From: Ignavibacteria bacterium UBA2373
Lineage (GTDB): Bacteria > Bacteroidota > Ignavibacteria > Kapaibacteriales > UBA961
Assembly (NCBI GenBank): GCA_002344005.1
Contig: DDTD01000065.1
Span: 1-23,926, forward strand
Length of the DNA: 23,926 nt
Direction of reading: 5' to 3'
In this document: positions 21,394-23,926 of the stretch, piece after piece
Layout of the letters: every line of letters begins with the position of its first letter
Position numbering within the stretch: position 1 is the first letter of the stretch
Notes under the pieces: model-generated
The model's database searches: none
What the model saw: the letters and a program-made list of their open reading frames with translations, nothing else
What the model was told of the DNA's origin: nothing
Program-made: the position numbers and the translations under genes

Positions 21394-23085
21394 ATGTCAG
21401 AATTTATAACATTAAATACAGTTTTAGGAAATGGAAAGTCCTATAAAGTACCCATGTTTCAGAGAGATTACTCATGGGAAAAGGATGATTGGGAAGATCT
21501 TTGGAATGATATAGAAGAAATTCCGAATGATAAAACTCATTATTTGGGTTATATAGTTCTTCAGCCTATTGAAGGAGACAATGAATCTTATTGGGTTATT
21601 GATGGTCAGCAACGTCTGACAACATTATCAATTTTGGCTATTGCAGTCACTGCACTCTTTGATACATGGTCAAAAAACGATATTGATACCGATGATAATA
21701 AAGTACGTTTTGAAAAGGTTACAGAAAGATACCTTGGTAATTTTTCTACCTCAAAACTTTCTATTAGTCCCAAAATAGCTCTCAACAGAAATAATGATGA
21801 TTATTATCAGAGTTATTTATTGAAATTAAGACAGCCTCAGTCTTTGGTAAGGTTAAAGCCATCACAGAAATTGCTGCAAAAAGCTTTTAACTACTTTTTT
21901 GAACAGTTACAACAAAAATTTAGTAATAACACTTCGGGAGCAGATTTGGCGGAATACCTTGAAAAAATTGTCGGTAATGGCATTGTATTTACTCAAATAG
22001 TGGTTCATAATGACTTAGATGCGTTTAAGGTATTTGAAACACTTAATGCGCGAGGTGTTAAATTATCCACAGCCGATCTATTAAAAAATTACTTATTCAA
22101 ACTTACATATCAATTGGGGGAACTTGATTTGCAAGAAGCCGAGCGACGATGGCAAAACATTAATGATACAATCAGAGCAAATGATCTCACAACTTTTATA
22201 AGACACTATTGGAACAGTAATTACAAACTTGAGAGGCAACCAACGCTTTTTAAGGCAATTAAACGTGAAATTAGAACTGCCGAAAGTGCTTTTTCTTTTT
22301 TAGACATCTTGGAACAAATAAGTCAACCTTACACGGCATTTAATAATCCGGGTGATGAGATATGGAATAAAGATGAAAGAGAACATTTAAAAGTGTTGGT
22401 ACTTCTTAATGTTTCTACATGTTACTCATTGATGATTGCTGCTTTACGATATTTGCCGAGACCCGAATATAAGATCCTTCTTCGTGAATTGTCAGTTATT
22501 GTATTCAGACATAATATAAGTGATCTCAATCCGAATGAAGCCGAAAGGATGTTTAGCAAAGTAGCAAATGAAATAGCCAATGGCAGTATTACCTCAGCAA
22601 AAAATGCTGCATTAGCACTCAAAAATATTTATGTCTCAGATGATAATTTTGAGCAAGCATTCTCGACTGTTATTGTCAATACGCGAAGAAAGAAAGATTT
22701 AGCTAAATATATTCTTGTAAAAATAGAGAACCAAATAGCCGGTCAAGATTATCAGTATGAAGAAAACCTCTCAACTATTGAGCATATTTTACCGGAGAAC
22801 CCCGGAAGCATTTGGGAAGATATGTTCCCTTCGGCGATTCAGGAAGATTATATATACAGATTAGGTAATTATACACTGTTAGAGGCCGCTATTAACCATT
22901 CTTTAGATAATAATGTGTCATTTGAAGAAAAGCTGATACACTATAAAAACTCACGCTATACATTAAGCAATGAATATTGTAATTATGAAAAATATAATCC
23001 GGAGATCATTGCTCATCGTCAGAACAAAATGGCTAAAGTAGCAAAAGGTATTTGGAAAAGTTCTTTTATTCAATCACATATTTAA
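21394..23085 (+). CDS. DUF262/DUF1524 protein, GmrSD-like nuclease
   Basis: 563 residues from the chosen ATG at 21394, preceded by AGAGAGA; the frame stays open upstream to a TTG at 21322, but those 24 basic residues are not typical of the family. The DUF262 domain (about 1-260) has VPMFQRDYSWEKDDWEDLW (19-37) and VIDGQQRLTTLS (68-79), the nucleotide-binding DGQQR motif. The DUF1524 domain (about 440-563) has IEHILPEN (462-469, with the HxxP of an HNH-type nuclease) and YRLGNYTLL with N492. GmrSD and related single-chain proteins use nucleotide hydrolysis to cut modified (for example glucosylated) phage DNA. Here both halves are in one chain. It has its own promoter and a terminator, so it is a stand-alone unit. 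Actual target modification is unknown. Confidence 0.88.
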   Translation: MSEFITLNTVLGNGKSYKVPMFQRDYSWEKDDWEDLWNDIEEIPNDKTHYLGYIVLQPIEGDNESYWVIDGQQRLTTLSILAIAVTALFDTWSKNDIDTDDNKVRFEKVTERYLGNFSTSKLSISPKIALNRNNDDYYQSYLLKLRQPQSLVRLKPSQKLLQKAFNYFFEQLQQKFSNNTSGADLAEYLEKIVGNGIVFTQIVVHNDLDAFKVFETLNARGVKLSTADLLKNYLFKLTYQLGELDLQEAERRWQNINDTIRANDLTTFIRHYWNSNYKLERQPTLFKAIKREIRTAESAFSFLDILEQISQPYTAFNNPGDEIWNKDEREHLKVLVLLNVSTCYSLMIAALRYLPRPEYKILLRELSVIVFRHNISDLNPNEAERMFSKVANEIANGSITSAKNAALALKNIYVSDDNFEQAFSTVIVNTRRKKDLAKYILVKIENQIAGQDYQYEENLSTIEHILPENPGSIWEDMFPSAIQEDYIYRLGNYTLLEAAINHSLDNNVSFEEKLIHYKNSRYTLSNEYCNYEKYNPEIIAHRQNKMAKVAKGIWKSSFIQSHI

Positions 23086-23188
23086 TTATAAGGAGCAAGC
23101 CGTCGAAACCGTGTTCATATATCATAATATCTGCCGGACACATTATAAATAACGAGTAATCCCCTCTCCCCTTTTGCTAATGTTAAAA

Positions 23189-23235
23189 ACAACAAACACG
23201 ATGAGTAATATCACCGTGCTTGTTGTATTTCTTTT
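23189..23235. terminator. bidirectional terminator after the DUF262/DUF1524 gene
   Basis: ACAACAAACACG pairs with CGTGCTTGTTGT (12 bp, one mismatch) around a 14-base loop. T-rich sequence follows on the plus side (TATTTCTTTT) and TTTTT on the minus side, and the flanking genes are convergent. Confidence 0.65.
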
Positions 23236-23245
23236 GCTTTGATTT

Positions 23246-23926
23246 TTATTCCATTATAACATTGCGGCTGATGCTGCCTGTGTGGGTGTCGAGTATCACA
23301 ACATAATAGCCCTTGTATATTAAAATCACTGTTGTAGCTTACATTGGTGTAATAATCGTTATTGTCACTCTCGACTCTTTCACTAACTCTATTGCAGATT
23401 CATTTACTAACTGATTCCATGTCTTATTGCGACGCACTGATTGAGAAGATTTATTTATGCGTTTTTTTACAGTTAATTCTGACTGATCCGAAAATAACTT
23501 TTTAATTTCTACAATTCTATCTTCGGGCATTAATGGAGAAACCTCTAAAATAACTTTTGATTGAGAAGTAATCTGTTTGCGGAGACTGTCCACAATATCT
23601 TTTTCATAAGTATTCCTTGGTGTATTATCATTATCAATATCTCCGAAAATGAAAAACGGTATAAACACCTCATTTTGATAAATCATCGAATCTGCTATAG
23701 ATCGTTTCATTTTTTCCTGTGAGGAAATTTTCGCGAGAGTATAGAATTTTTTGATAGGTGGTTCGACGGCATTGTCCTCTGCTCTTTGACCATTATCATA
23801 GGAAACAGTAACAGATATATTTTTCTTATCACTTCTCACATTCTCAACAATAATGCGCTTCGCTTTTTCTTGTCGAAGAGATAAAGCATATCCTTTCATA
23901 GTATCAACCTTAAGATTGTTCTGTTT
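23246..23926 (-). pseudogene. OmpA-like gene with in-frame stop before a T9SS-like tail; 5' end may lie outside
   Basis: From the first ATG (23899) a 186-residue frame runs to TAA at 23339-23341. The segment ALSLRQEKAKRII, then RAEDNAVEPPIKKFY, resembles the second half of an OmpA-like peptidoglycan-binding domain (N..LS..RA..i, then dN..PEgR.f). A second weaker copy may be FIFGDID onward to VILEVSPLMPEDRIVEIKK. Beyond the TAA, the same frame continues for 30 codons with KGYYVVILDTHTGSISRNVI, ending at 23246, which looks like the C-terminal strand of a type IX secretion sorting domain (G.Y.v.i....g..s.k.i). A single stop codon, or a small deletion, therefore seems to have cut off the export tail. 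The frame is also open upstream to the window edge, so the true start may lie outside. Family similarity is weak and judged by eye. Confidence 0.45.

Noticed and set aside
1..23926. Integrative or transposable element carrying the defence genes
   Set aside because: No integrase, transposase, att repeats or tRNA target seen; plasmid functions explain mobility better.

Overview
The window looks like all or most of a low-GC plasmid (or a plasmid-derived contig) from the Bacteroidota/Chlorobiota/Ignavibacteriota group. It carries an iteron origin with a Rep_3-type initiator, followed by parA and parB. The phylum call rests on four things: promoters matching TTTG-N19..21-TAnnTTTG upstream of hsdM and rloC, mostly weak Shine-Dalgarno sequences, AT-rich DNA, and a C-terminal fragment resembling a type IX secretion sorting tail. 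No integrase, transposase, tRNA or rRNA gene was seen.

Layout. 1-1922 (minus): a TssK-like gene followed by a C-tail-anchored TssL/DotU-like gene that runs off the left edge. 1923-2509: replication origin, with an AT-rich stretch, nine 17-bp iterons (five in perfect 22-bp tandem) and an inverted half-iteron next to the initiator gene. 2510-5131 (plus): repA, parA and parB with overlapping ends, and two copies of a 16-bp palindrome that may be the partition site. 5188-6288 (plus): a Fic protein with a winged-helix tail. 6432-16936 (minus): a type I restriction-modification operon in the order hsdM, DUF1016, DUF1016, hsdS, RhuM-Doc fusion, hsdR. 18421-20631 (plus): an RloC/PrrC-like anticodon nuclease divergent from hsdM, bordered by repeats with 10- or 11-bp (helical-turn) periods. 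21394-23085 (plus): a DUF262/DUF1524 (GmrSD-like) nuclease. 23246-23926 (minus): an OmpA-like gene with an in-frame stop before a sorting-like tail.

The most unusual structure is in the hsd operon. Between hsdM and hsdS there are three direct repeats. Each contains the last ~70-95 bp of hsdM followed by a leader of exactly 118 bp. They separate hsdM from DUF1016 gene 1, gene 1 from gene 2, and gene 2 from hsdS. The two DUF1016 genes differ from each other, so this looks like an array of gene cassettes with an hsdM-tail/leader junction rather than a simple tandem duplication. The repeats stay open for translation: each hsdM tail and each leader is a small ORF joined to its neighbours by ATGA, TAGATG or an 11-nt overlap, so ribosomes could pass through the whole operon. 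A second oddity is a 432-bp in-frame insert in hsdM that encodes a complete DUF559 PD-(D/E)XK nuclease and has palindromic ends.

Working together, the plasmid appears to combine maintenance (Rep, Par, perhaps Fic) with layered defence. HsdM/S/R would modify and cut DNA, the RloC-like ATPase could cleave tRNA when DNA damage or failed restriction is sensed, and the DUF262/DUF1524 protein may attack modified DNA. The roles of DUF1016, RhuM-Doc and the secretion-like genes are inferred from family and context only. The two window ends can be joined to complete the left-edge gene with an ATGA overlap, so the window may be a whole 23.9-kb circle; this is suggestive, not proven.
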